From Hydractinia symbiolongicarpus (taxonomy: Eukaryota; Cnidaria; Hydrozoa; Anthoathecata; Hydractiniidae): DNA of 64,000 bases. The stretch spans positions 24,704,328-24,768,327 of the forward strand of contig NC_079876.1 of the NCBI RefSeq assembly GCF_029227915.1, written 5' to 3'. The notes beneath the pieces are model-generated. The model was not told the origin of the DNA. It saw nothing but the letters and a program-made list of their open reading frames with translations, and searched no databases. Position 1 is the first letter of the stretch. Each line of letters starts with the position of its first letter. Of the stretch, positions 32,636 to 44,077 are shown one piece after another. The translations under genes were made by a program, and so were the position numbers.

Positions 32636-35278
32636 ATGCCTGGCGAAAATTGCTCTATATACGGTTGCACAGTTTCACGAAGGGCTAAATATAAAGGTCT
32701 ATCTATTTTTAAAGTTCCTGCTGGTGAGAATCAATTTGACAAGTCGTGGAGAGAAAAGTTAGTTGATGTTGTGATAAGATATAGGGAAGTTGATCATGCT
32801 CTAAGGGATAGATTTCAAAGAAAGAAAATATATATTTGTGAAAAGCACTTCAGCGAAGATCAAATGAATCGTAACCACTCTAGCAGAACCACACTTGTTC
32901 CCGGTGCTATCCCCACAATAAACCTTCCTATCAAAAGTTTTCCTTCATCCTCCACATCTTCTAAGCCTCGTCAATCAGCACAATCAATTTTGCAGAAAAA
33001 AATTGAACCAGTGGAAAATGTCATTACTGATCAGTACAAGTCATTTACAGATTTTATTTCTAAAACTCAGTTATTGAAATTAGTCGGTTGAAGTTTTACC
33101 TATACAAGTGATTGTGCTTCTTTTGCCTGTCATGATGATCCACTCAGTTCCAAAGTATGAGATATATGTTGATAATAATCTTGTTTTTACTGTTCGTGTT
33201 TTATTATGGTCTGTTCCTGCTAAACACGACATTTATTCTCAATCACTAAAACTTATTACAATCACATATTTAACAAGATTAATTATGAATTTGAAATTAT
33301 GCCCAGGTTTGACAGACCACTTTGCTGGTAGCTGTCTTGAGCACTGTGTTCCAAAAGTATTTAACATCAAGGATAGTACTAGTGCACCTCTTCATCAAAG
33401 CAAATGGTATCGATCTCCAAATTGCATAGTTCTTATTCCACCTTCTTCTGAAAAATGCTTGGAATGTGTTAGGTCGGAGTCAAAAGAAAGCCTAAGTTTG
33501 AAAAGGAAAAGGGACAATTTAATTTCATCTGCCAAACTTAAAGCACCAATTTCCATGACTTCTCCAGACCGAATCATAAAAACCTTCAAAATCACCGGTT
33601 GGAAAATAAAGAATTAAAGGAAGAGTTAAAGAAAATGCAAGATGAAATTTCCACTTGTGCAGTTTCAGTCCAAAAAAGTCTTGGTGATGATTTCATAAAT
33701 ATTATGTCAACAACTAATCGCAAGATACCACCATTCATGACATTTTTTTGGGAAGAGCAGCAGAAATATTTATCATCATCGAAAACTGGTGTTCGCTATC
33801 ATCCTATGATCATTCGTTACTGCTTGGGTTTAGCTGCAAAATCCCCCGCCTTTTATGATGAGATTCGTGTTGATGATAAGAAAGACAGTGGTTTCTTGGT
33901 ACTCCCTAGTAGACGTCGTTTAAGGGACTATAAGAACTATATTCGTCCAAAGCAAGGTTTTAACAAAGACGTTAACCAGGAATTGTGTAATATGGTCTCC
34001 AAATTCCAACCACATGAGAAATATGCAATATTATTAATGGATGAAATGAAAATTCAAGAAAGTCTTGTGTGGAATAAGCATAATGGTGATCTTATCGGTT
34101 TTGTTGACTTTGGTGATATTGATCTAAATTATGTTGCGTTGAAAAAGGTTGATGAAATTGCATCTCATGTCTTAGTTTTTCTTGTGAGAAGCATTGTAAA
34201 TCCTTTAAAATTTTCATTTGCAAATTTTGCTACTACCAATGTCACATCAATTCAATTGTTTCCTCTCTTTTGGAAAGCGGTTGGCATACTGGAGGAAAAA
34301 TGTGGCATAAAAGTTGTTGGTGTCACAAGTGATGGAGCATCTCCAAACCGACGAATGTACCATATGCATCTAAACATGACCCGTGTAGCTGACATTAATG
34401 CAGGAGTGGACGTAACATACCGCACTTTGAATGTTATGGCGGATGAGGAACGGTACATCTACTTCATCTCAGATCCACCACACTTAATTAAAACAGCCCG
34501 CAATTGCCTGAGTAATTCTCTTGCAGGAAGATGTACCAGAAGTATGTGGAATGATGGAAGTTATATCACCTGAAACCATATTTCAAAGTTATTCCTTGAG
34601 GACTTAGACTGTGGATTACATCTTGTTCCTAAAATAACAAATGACCACATCAACCTCACACCATATTTAGTCATGAATGTACGTCTGGCAGCACAAGTGT
34701 TAAGCGAATCTGTCTTTAACGCTCTTCAATTGTATGGACCACCAGAAGCTAATGCAACTGCCAAATATTGTAATATGTTCGACCAATTTTTTGACTGTCT
34801 TAACGTCAAGAATACCAAAGAAGCAGCAATTAAACGTAAACCATTTCTTAAACCGTACACATCTGTTGATGATGAAAGATTCTTATGGTTGACCGAAACA
34901 TTTCTAGGATATTTCAAAACATGGAAAGATTCAATTGCTGATAGGCCTGGTAATTTTACGGATAATGCTAGAGCAAATATGTTTATTTCACGGCAAACCT
35001 ACCAAGGAATCAAAATCACTGTCCATTCTACTGTTGAATTAATCCAGTATTTAATTAATAATGGAGTTCCATATGTACTGACAGAAAGATTTTGTCAAGA
35101 TCCCCTTGAAAACTACTTTGGTCGTCAACGTGCAATTGGTCATAGGAAAGATAACCCATCAATCTGTGATTTTGGTTATAACGACAACACAATTAGAACA
35201 CAAAAGATTTTCCGACCCATAGCTGGTAACTGTCATGAAATTGATATTGAAACTGTGCCATGCCGTAAGAGCAATTAA
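32636..35278 (+). pseudogene. P-element-type transposase with THAP domain (two frameshifts, one stop)
   Basis: The ATG at 32636 starts a THAP zinc finger (C-x5-C in ENCSIYGCTV, then SIFKVP and YICEKHF), preferred over the longer frame from 32576. A frameshift at about 33085 leads to the segment 33108-33600 (VPKYEIYV..SLKRKRDNL), and another near 33590 to NKELKEELKKMQDEIS, a leucine-zipper-like coil. The RNase H-like core follows with LLMDEMKIQ, TSDGASPNRR and YFISDPPHLIKTARNCL. An in-frame TGA at 34571-34573 (probably from TGG) interrupts it; the same frame continues to TERFCQDPLENYFGRQRA..FGYNDNTIR, the typical P C-terminus, stopping at 35278. P transposases cut and paste DNA using a GTP-dependent DDE-type core. 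This copy is inactive but all domains remain. Confidence 0.9.
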
Positions 35279-35570
35279 ACACACTTGGAAGAAAGAAGAA
35301 ACTAAAAACGGTTATTTTTATAGCCACACATTTATAAAAAACATTAAATTGGCTTAATAAGCAAGAACAAGCACTGTATTTCTGCTTAACACAAACATTA
35401 ATAAAAAATATTTTGAAATACCTTAAAACCTATATACACTACCTGGACCTTTTTGTAGACTTCCATAATTATTTATTATACCATGTGCCAAAATAATATT
35501 GTTTTAAAATTTGTTGCTATAAAAATAGCAGTTGTAACAGGTTTATAGTCACTGTTCTGGACTCTTAGTG

Positions 35571-36755
35571 TCAATGTCCATCTGAAAGATTGCTTGAAGA
35601 TTTCTTGATTTCAGTGCGTAGAGATCGAGCTTTTTTCTGTTTTGATGCAATTTTGTGCAGCTCACATTTATCTTTCACAAATGAAAAAACACGAACACGA
35701 ACATAAAGCATGATGAGATGCTCAAGTAAGTTCATTGCTAATTCTTTTGTGACTTTTTCGGTTGAGTGTGATGTTATTTTGTTGTAATTACAAAGCACAA
35801 CAGGGTTCTCAAGCAGGTCTGAAACAATTTTCTTACTATCAATTGTATGGTGAAAATTAGCAGTTGCAGCACGAACTTCAAGTTCTGCACAACAAAAAAT
35901 TCTGAAAACATCATCGGTTACTGACCATAACCTTCCTCTGTCCTTCATATTTACTAAATCAGAATTTTTATCGTCTTCCACAAGACATGACTTTCCAGCT
36001 AATAAGATGTCCAAACTTTGAACTCCAAGCATACTTCTTGATTTTTTTGATCTCCTAATGCGACGATATAGGGTACTAAATACATAACCACTTAGATATT
36101 GAATTATGTTTCTTTCTTTGGGTGAAAAATTCACATGGGAAGAAAATTCTACAGTGTTTTCTTTTACAGTTGAATTAGTGAGATGAGCAAGTACGTGATT
36201 AGCCACTTCAAAACCAAGGAGAATAGAGCTTCGATTTGATAAATTTCTGAAAACAATATTTTCAGACACAGATTTATAGAAGGCCGGATAAAACTTTTCA
36301 GCATCGCCTTTAAAACTACCAATCACATCTCTGACAAAACTATAGGAAAAGTTTGTATCGTCGTTTGTAATAACATAATTGACAAATTCATTTCTGGTCT
36401 TCTCACTATAGCATTCATCTTTAGAAAGTTTACTTGCACTTAATTGGGTGTACTTCTTAAAGTATTACGGATGGAGCTTGGTTTCAGCAGTAGTGAGGCT
36501 GTCGTCATTTAACTGGTTTTGTGGCTGACGATGTTTCGCATTTCGGTGTCTTGTGAGTCCCCGTTGTGTTTTGCTTGTTTTGGAGCATATATCACAGGAA
36601 AAACAGCTTTCAGAAGGGTCGTCAACTATTTCTTCAACAATTTCGGATAATTCTTTAGTTAAATCACGATTTTTCTCTAATAAATCTTCATCAATAACAG
36701 CCAAGATTGCATCAAAATCATCTTCACCAAAGAAATCCTCCCCATGGGCAGCCAT
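35571..36755 (-). pseudogene. Second P-like element gene: C2H2-finger protein of unknown role (one stop)
   Basis: Starts at ATG 36755 (MAAHGEDFFGEDDFDAIL), acidic, then one C2H2 finger (CDICSKTSKTQRGLTRHRNAKH). An in-frame TAA at 36465-36467 interrupts; the same frame runs on without further stops from YFKKYTQLSASKLSKDE to 35571, with SFVRDVIGSFKGDAEKFYPAF and IIQYLSGYVFSTLYRRIRRSK. Total about 394 codons including the stop. It lies fully within the TIRs, tail-to-tail with the transposase (290 bp apart). I know the D. melanogaster P element to encode only a transposase and its splice repressor, so a separate zinc-finger gene is unusual. It may be an accessory DNA-binding protein; this is inference. 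Confidence 0.75.
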
Positions 36756-36831
36756 TATTGATAATTCCGTGCAGTCTTAAACTGGCCACCCCGATTTAAC
36801 GATAGGAACACATTATGGACGGCCCGGAATT

Positions 36832-36861
36832 ACCAGACTATCTCTTTTTCTTATGACTATG
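36832..36861 (-). repeat. P-like element right TIR
   Basis: Exact inverse of 32449-32478; followed by the target copy GATATAA. Confidence 0.95.
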
Positions 36862-36868
36862 GATATAA

Positions 36869-38353
36869 TAAAGAGATAAGAGTGAAAAATCCTTTCGATG
36901 TTGTTTAATACGTTCGAAAAATTAGGAGCTTTAAAGGGTTTTTGGTTTAAGACAGTATCGCATCGTAGAGCTAAGTTTTACCCAGAGTAAGAAACATTGA
37001 CAAGCAACGTCCACTGCAAGTTTTCTTGTGACTCATTCATAATTAAAGTCGAAATAATGAGTACAAAAACAAAACACTATTTAACGAACGAATTTTGTAA
37101 ATGCTGCCATAGTCACAAGAAAAAGAATAGTGTGCAAGCTCGCGCCATAGTGCTCCGCTCCTGGCAAATAACTCAGGTTCCTACATTTTATAGTAGACTA
37201 AAATACACTCTATATTGTAATACTGGGAAAAGTATAATATTACTAAAATTATCAAATTAATTTTACGTGCGACAAATGTAAGCTACGAAGCAAAGTAGAC
37301 TTTTAATAACCCCTTGAAGGTATAAATTTTAAAAAAAATATCTTATTTTAGCATGTAGCTAGCTACAAGTACATTGTTAGAGGAGTGATTGAGGGTTCAC
37401 ATATAACACATTAACATAACTCTTGCAAAAAGATGAGAATATATAAGATTTCAAGCTTAGTTTTTAACTCATCGAAACAGACTTTACTTCTAAACACAAC
37501 ACCCAAATTCAACAATTGATTATCTTACACGAACGAACCATATTAATTCCATACAAGAGATATTGAAAGCCGCTAAAGACCTTAAAAAACCCCGGGAACT
37601 ACGAGAGCGTGTATCAAGTTTGAAAAGTAAAGTGGAATCTACTTTTAATGTTGCGTTGAAAATGACAACATCTTAAAAAATAACACAAGCTCCTCAGAAC
37701 CGTCAAAAGCATGCCGAAATTTCAACAAATAAGCAATTAATAATTAAAGTATGCCACCAGCTCCAACTTACGCTGTACTACGTTGAATCTTTTAAACAAC
37801 CACAGATGTAGAAAAAACATTCTATCATACCGAATAGCTATGCTGATAAAAATTCGTTCGCAAAAAAATACTAAATACAAAAAAGTTGACCTTTCCATCA
37901 CAGCCACGACGCGGATACAACACATCGAAATATCAAGAAAAATGAACCAATATTTGGAACAGAATCGTCAACGGTAAGAAACAACGCTGGACAGTCTAAA
38001 ATCCAAAAGTCGTCTCTTTTTGTTGGTGTTAGTACTTTAATGGATTCGAAAGCGCTTTTAGAATAAATTCAACAAGAATTTAATGTAAAAGCCATTGAAG
38101 TGTCACTAAATAATCAATTATATAAAGTTACTATTGAAAAAGCAGATAAAATTAAATTAATTGATCCAAGCAAATGGGATACGAACATAATTAGTAAACC
38201 ATATTTGAGAACGTTTTTAACTTATTGAATATTGGTATTTTTTATTTTCTTGTCAACCGCGTGAATTATATTTTATAGGAAAAAAAACTTTTTTTTAAGA
38301 ATAAAAAATTTTCACCTCAAAATTCAGAGCTACATCAACTTCGTACGATAAAC
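36869..38353 (+). other. Spacer with a degenerate coding remnant
   Basis: No intact gene. From about 37558 to 38228 fragments of protein-like sequence can be read in changing frames: AAKDLKKPRELRERVSSLK then SKVESTFNVALKM near 37565-37675, and VKAIEVSLNNQLYKVTIEK then IDPSKWDTNIISKPYLRTF at 38087-38220. The family is not recognised. The stretch 37295-37345 resembles 24225-24270. Confidence 0.4.
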
Positions 38354-38626
38354 TCGTATGTCGGAAAGACAATTTATTATAAAGAATCTGGGATAATACA
38401 TGTATTCATACAAATTGTAACTTTCTCAAATATGTACCTTGAATCATTCTTGTTTTTTGTATGCAAAAAACGTAACATTCATCGCCAACATTGGTTTTAC
38501 TATATCTTTCATTTCTCAAAATGTCTTTCCGACATATTATTAAAACCGACAATTATCACTGATCCAATTGACAACAAATTTGCAAGATATAATATTTATG
38601 CTTTCTCTCTTCTGTTACGCTCCTTA

Positions 38627-39232
38627 AGCTTGGGTCTCACTATGGGCTAACGGTGCGCATAATGTGTTAGCCGATTTTAATTTTTGAGCTGCGGGTACGT
38701 TATGTATTCGTTTCACGTTCACACTACGGTGCATCGTTTGCTCTTTGTAGCCGAATCTAATGCAAGAAAGAATAAGAAAGATAGAAAGAAAGTCTTGTTA
38801 TTATTACTACTTCGAAGAAGACGACGTCACCTGGAAAGAAAGGAATTAACAAAATTACGAAAAAGGGAACGACTTTGGGTCAGAAAGGCAGAGGAAATCT
38901 TCCACCCTGAGCGCCAACTCTTTTTCTTCTTCTTTAAACGTCTTTTTTTATCAGCCACTTTAGTTTTAAAATGGCCTTTCACAACGAAATATACTACTAT
39001 TTTTAAAACCATAAATTGCTTTGAACACGATTTATGTCGGCTTCCTTTGAAGATTGCTGAAAGTGAGCTTATCTCACTGTTAACCGAAAAAAAATATCAA
39101 AAAATTTTTCGGCTAAAGATGAGCTAACGATGAGTTCAGCTGTGAGCTAAGCAGGTACGTTTACGTTCACACTATGGGCTAAGGTCTTAGCGCGTCATAC
39201 GTTCATCGTTAGCCCACAGTGAGAACCAAGCT
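38627..39232. mobile_element. Small PIF/Harbinger derivative, 606 bp
   Basis: Ends AGCTTGGGTCTCACTATGGG (left) and, inverted, AGCTTGGTTCTCACTGTGGG (right), both continuing GCTAACG. They are flanked by TTA direct repeats (38624-38626 and 39233-39235), the Harbinger target. The interior keeps part of a transposase N-terminus on +, RRRRRHLERKELTKLRKRER then LWVRK, in the open frame 38684-39127. It is thus a deletion derivative that still shows its parent, not an anonymous MITE. Confidence 0.85.
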
Positions 39233-39746
39233 TTAACGACCCCAAAATTTAAACTTTGATAGCAGCACTTAAATTTCGGAATTTTTCGATTTTTAAAAAA
39301 TGTCTTTCAGACATAAGATATGTCATTTAATTAAACATGGCACGTGAATGCAGTGTGTCGCATATATATCCCTTCTTTTATTTATGATATAAAAAATATC
39401 TTGCCGAGTTTTAAGATGGATTTCCACTCAAGAATGGAACAGGGATCAGGTCAGATAATTGTATCGGTTAATGAAACCTGATTAGTTTATTAAAATTTCC
39501 TGTTACGATCCAAACTGGAAGTTAAAGTCGTTTCAACTTTTCTTGCTCACGGCAAAAATTATAAAAACAAAAGAATAATTAGCTTTAATTGCATCGAAAA
39601 TCGAACTATCAGAATCAAACAACTAAAATCGAACGAACAAAAAAGAACAAACGAAAACAATATGAAACGCAAACTCTTTTTGTGAGTAGATGAACATTTT
39701 TTTAAGACTTTGAATTAAAGCAAAGTGGCTCTGACTAAAAGTACGA

Positions 39747-41412
39747 ATGCTGAGAGGTGCAAAAAATGCCGAGAGAAAAATGAAGAGATGTGCCGAAAAA
39801 AACGATAACCGAAGAAAAAAACTTCAGAGAAGTATGTTAAAAGCACTAGTTAAAAATAAGTACGAGATGTTAAAACACAAACAGCGATTTCAACAGAGAG
39901 AATATTGTAAGAAGAAGAAAGAACAAGCAACAGAAGTCACTATTGCCAGCTCGGCTCCTTCCGCTTCCACCTCTGCATCCCCTTCAGTTTCTGCTGCCGC
40001 ATTCAAGAATCTAAGATTAAAAAAAGTTGAAAATACCCTGCCCAAGTAGACGTGGTCAGATTATTAAATCTCCGGCAAGTTTAATCTAAGAATTACGTAT
40101 CAGAAGTCAAACCAGCGTAGAAAAAAGACTTCCTGGATGATGCAGAAGAGAATTGGTTAATTGAGTTTTTCGATCGGGTGGATATCTCCATGACACCAGG
40201 TAGGAAGTAAAATGTTTACACGGGGAAAGCTGACGGTGTCAAACAATATAAGTAGAAGTGCTATTTGTTGTGGACACTTCGTGAACTATTTTTAATTGCT
40301 AATGGTTCAAATGAATTGGAAAACCAAAACACTTTTCTCCAAGAATTTTGAAAAAGTTCAGGTGAATGTAGGGATTATTAAAATCGCACAGGGAGTACGT
40401 TTTTAATCGTTCGATACCACAATAGTCCTGTCTTTGCGAAATTTGTGAAAACGCTGTAATGTTGTGTGTTGGAATGAATAAATCTATCATAATTTTTTTT
40501 ATCTGGACTTTCTTGTGGTAAAAAAATAACTGTTGTTCGGATTTTGCAGAATGTATGAACAGTTCGTGTTCAATCTGTCACACATCTGGGTTAGCTTTTT
40601 TAGATTTTCAGTTTGATGGGACATGTTTAGACACTTACGATGAAGTTACTTCAATTGAAATTAAGTATTTTGAATGGGAGCGCAATGAGGGGGAGGGGGG
40701 GGGGGGGGGTAAGATAAGAAAAATTGAAGTTACTTTAACTGTTCGCGAAGCAATCGACTGTTTTAACGAAACATGTTCATGTTAATAATATCCAAAACCA
40801 AGTCTATAATACCATTAAAGAAAATTTAGTGACTTACTGCTCCAGAGGATTTTAGTAAGAGCTACAAAAATCAGCAGCAAATCGAAATCCAATCAACTTA
40901 CTTTGGACAAACTTGCTTCAGTATTTTTACTGCTTGCTGCTATTTACGATCACCAGAAGGAAGAATCAATAACAATTGTATCGGAAATATCTGATCAAAG
41001 CAGAGCCACCTCCTCTGTGTTTCCAAAGTTGTGTCTTTTGTTAGAGAAAAACATCAACATGTACCTCTAAGATTGTCAGTCCATGTATGGAGCGATGGAT
41101 GCGCCGCTCAGTTTAGGTCTTGCTATGTTTTTAGTCTAATGCAATTTTATGATTCTACTTTAACATGTTTTAGTATTACAATGAACGTCATCATGGCACG
41201 GGACCAATGGATAGCGTTGGTGGCACAATAAGGAATTGTATTTTTCGCGACGTTAAATCTGGAAAATGTCCAATCAACACGCCAGAAGATTTTGAAATAA
41301 ATGCAGACCAAAGTAACAAGGCTATCAGTACACATTATTTACCACAAAAAGAAGTGTTTATTGAACCCGAAGAAGTTGGTTCTGCTCCAAAGATACCCAA
41401 GATCTTCCAAAT
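39747..41412 (+). pseudogene. Element X transposase-like protein, 5' part (frameshifted)
   Basis: Reads from 39747 with a very basic N-terminus (KNAERKMKRCAEKNDNRRKK), then a Ser/Ala/Pro linker and LKKVENTLPK. After several frame changes come MNSSCSICHTSGLAFLD and KIRKIEVTLTVREAID (40555-40750). Three RNase H-like positions can be proposed: DFSKSYKNQQQ (about 40850), VWSDGCAAQFRS (about 41078) and YYNERHHGTGPMDSVGGTIR (about 41173). The segment RDVKSGKCPINTPEDFE leads to EEVGSAPKIPKIF at 41412, where element Y interrupts. A poly-G run at 40690-40710 breaks it too. The superfamily is not assigned; the D-D-D/E reading is my inference. Confidence 0.6.
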
Positions 41413-42938
41413 CATGGTTGATTATTTGTAGCAAAATTCAAGAAGCATAAATTCATCCAACTTCAACAGCAAAAAATTACATTCAACTTCAACAACAAAA
41501 AAGCATTTAGCTTCAACAAAAAAAGAAACATTCAATGTTGTTTTTTTATGCAAGCTTTTTTATATTTAAACTACTTCTATACTCACGTTCCGTCGGAAAG
41601 TGATGAGCACCGTAAGTGAGCAAGGTAATCTTAAAAACTAACAAAATTGATGCAGATAAAATTGGAGGAATTGTGCACGAAGAATTAAGTAATATCACGA
41701 ACAACAGTAACCCTGGTCAACTATATAAAAGAGCTCAAGGCTTGATGGGAACAACATGTAATTTTGCTGCGGGGCAACTTTCTACTGGTGGTGGTCACCC
41801 TTATGGTATTATTAATAATAGCATAGCAGTTGCATCATCATCTGCCACTAGCAATAAACCACCATTAAATTATACTTTTAGTCGAGGACAACCCTACAGA
41901 TTTACGACAACTGGTAAGGGGAAAAAAATTAAAGTCTGTAACAAATCAACAAAATATTGCAAAAACTGTATATGCAAGATTGCTTTACCCAAATCTTGAT
42001 GAAGTCATTGATGAATATTCTTTTGATGACGATATGATGATCCTCGCAGCATATGTTGCGTTGAATCCAGGGTCGGATGGAGGTATAAGCAAGATAAGCG
42101 CGCGCTTACTTTCAAAAACGTAGAGAAAAAGCCCACGCGGGTCTCGTGTGTAGTTTTTCTTGTATTATTTAGGAGGTCTGGTAAGGAAGTTGTGTTTTTG
42201 CTTATTGCGCTTATTCAGTTGCCTAAACAAAGTAGATAAATACTTCTCTGAGCAAACGAAACGAAAAGCAACATTGTTTTCTCGCTTATTAAAGAATAAG
42301 CAAGTAAGCGTCTCAAAGTTGATATATTTGCTTTTTTGCATGGAGAGAATGCTGAGATGAAAAACTACTTTGCTATCGCGTATAAGCAAATAAGCAAAAA
42401 AAAGGCAAGGTAGACAGAATTTCTCAAACCTAACAAAATTAATGCAAAGATAAGTCCACTTTGTTTGTGTTTATTAGCAATCAACAATCGATTGACGGTG
42501 GAGGTACTGTGCTACTTTAAGGTTTCTGCATGTCCTTTTCACTATTTCTTATGAATTTTAGGTACCAAGATTTAGTTTTTGGCTAGGGAAGATTATTCTA
42601 GGGTAGCTATGCTAGGTTTCCCTGTGCAAGAATATCTTGTGAATGAGATACTTACTTATTATTCACTAAACCACTAGTTGAGAATGTGTGCAAACTAAGT
42701 TTTTCCACTGGTTCTGTTCTGTATGAAATTTCTGGGCGGTGCTATATTTTGTGAAAAAATGGGTTTGTGTAGCTACTGCTTTGTCTTGTGTTGTTTTTAT
42801 CTTTAAACCTCCCCACCACACAAATAAATACATCAAATAAAAAGTTGAGGTAGAATATACTCAAAAATATTCTTAAGTGTTCATGTGGTGGTTCATTTGT
42901 TATTTTATACATAAAAGCAAAAATACACTAGTAGATGG

Positions 42939-43573
42939 ATTTCAATAAAATATTGAGCTAGCATGATGAATGGAAACGAAAGTTGTATGAAGGATGGAAA
43001 ATCCATCAATTTTCAAACCAAGTCATTGTGGTGTTCTTCGCCAAGACGACTGGGCATACGTTATACATAACAATATGGTTAGAAAAGGTGTTGCTTCATT
43101 ATCAAAATTGAGGCCAGTCAGGTATACCTATAATAGTATATGCATGCTTTTTTGATAAGCCTAACATTATAGTTTTAATCTGGTAAACTTACTTATAATT
43201 TTTACTTTATAACTCCTTCCTATCAAATGTGTTTTTTTTTGTTATGCCCATCAGTGTCAGTGGAGATGGTAGCTGTCTTTACAGATCTATTTTTGTGTTG
43301 CTGTTTGGTGATAAAACGCCAGCTTCAATTTTGAGAATTTTGACCTTTTTGGAAATGTATCAAAATGCAACATATTACTCTGAACATCGAATGCTTCAAC
43401 AATCTCCTAACAATATTTTTGTGCAATGTTTATCGGATGTTGGTTGTGACGTGTACACAAAGACAAAGTCAAGAGAACAGGCCATAAATGAGAAAACAAA
43501 ACATGTTTCAAAATCCTTCATTTTGTCATCGTTTATGTGCCTTTTATCAATTTGTAATGTTATTGAGGTATGA
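42939..43573 (+). pseudogene. OTU-family protease-like gene in Z (broken)
   Basis: Counterpart of 19275-19899. The first exon starts ATGGATTTCAATAAA at 42934 but has TAG in place of CAG after MDFNKILS, and several indels. The second exon (from about 43255 after CCCATCAG) reads SGDGSCLYRSIFVLLFGD: the catalytic Cys is kept and the neighbouring Asn is Ser. It ends NVIEV at 43573, again just before GTATGATG. With exon 1 damaged this copy is probably non-functional. Confidence 0.7.
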
Positions 43574-43626
43574 TGAGTTTTTCATGGAATATGTACATTT
43601 GATTTTTTTATTTATTTAATGTCTAA

Positions 43627-43701
43627 ACTCCTGTGATCAAATGGTATGATATTTATGATACAATTTCGTAAAAGGTTCGGGTTCGATTCCTGACAGGAGT
43701 A
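43627..43701 (+). ncRNA. tRNA-like sequence in element Z
   Basis: 75 bases with a perfect 7-bp acceptor stem (ACTCCTG with CAGGAGT), T8-G9, a 4-bp D-stem (ATCA/TGAT) with a GG-containing 7-base loop, and a T-arm TCGGG-TTCGATT-CCTGA with four good pairs. Discriminator base A. The anticodon arm (TATGA/TCGTA) has loop TACAATT without U33, so it does not decode normally. Either a degenerate tRNA captured by the transposon or a tRNA-derived SINE head. Confidence 0.5.
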
Positions 43702-43822
43702 AACTATATGTGATGCAGGCAGTACCTTTAAAATTTGTGTCACTCTATATATATTTTAATTTTGTAGCATCCTATTAAAACCACCTATCAAAGCTTATGA
43801 TATAAACAAATGGGCAATTTCT

Positions 43823-44077
43823 TCAACAAATTTGTTGAGCCCAGGACAGGTGTTGCTGGTATTTCTGTGAAGGTATTTTGGTAATTCCTGTGATTGTTTG
43901 CGAGTGATATTCCGGCCCATAGTAACATATGCCCAGTTGAATATGTGGGGGATATTTTGGAAAAGGCGCTCTACCAACAGATATCACCTCTTTACTTAAA
44001 ACTACAAATATGTACACATTTCCATCAATTCGTGAAGTATTGAGAATTTTGGCTACAATTCCTGTAACCTCATGCAC
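43823..44077 (-). other. Conserved minus-strand ORF of the OTU element, copy 2
   Basis: 84 codons. It is identical to the copy at 20111-20374 over most of its first 57 residues (..RIDGNVYIFVVLSKEVISVG.. GICYYGPEY), then differs because of a 22-bp length difference. Preceded by a possible acceptor (CTCACAAG/TGCATG). Function unknown. Confidence 0.35.

Larger units (their letters stand above)
32449..36861. mobile_element. P-like DNA transposon with two convergent genes
   Basis: Perfect 30-bp terminal inverted repeats beginning CATAGTCATAAGAAAAAGAG lie at 32449-32478 and 36832-36861. They are flanked by the direct repeat GATATAA (32442-32448 and 36862-36868); seven bases match, near the 8 bp usual for P elements. 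CAT..ATG-type ends also fit P. Inside are a THAP-type P transposase on + (32636-35278) and a second gene on - with a C2H2 finger (36755-35571). Both are lightly broken. The element is 4.4 kb. Confidence 0.92.
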
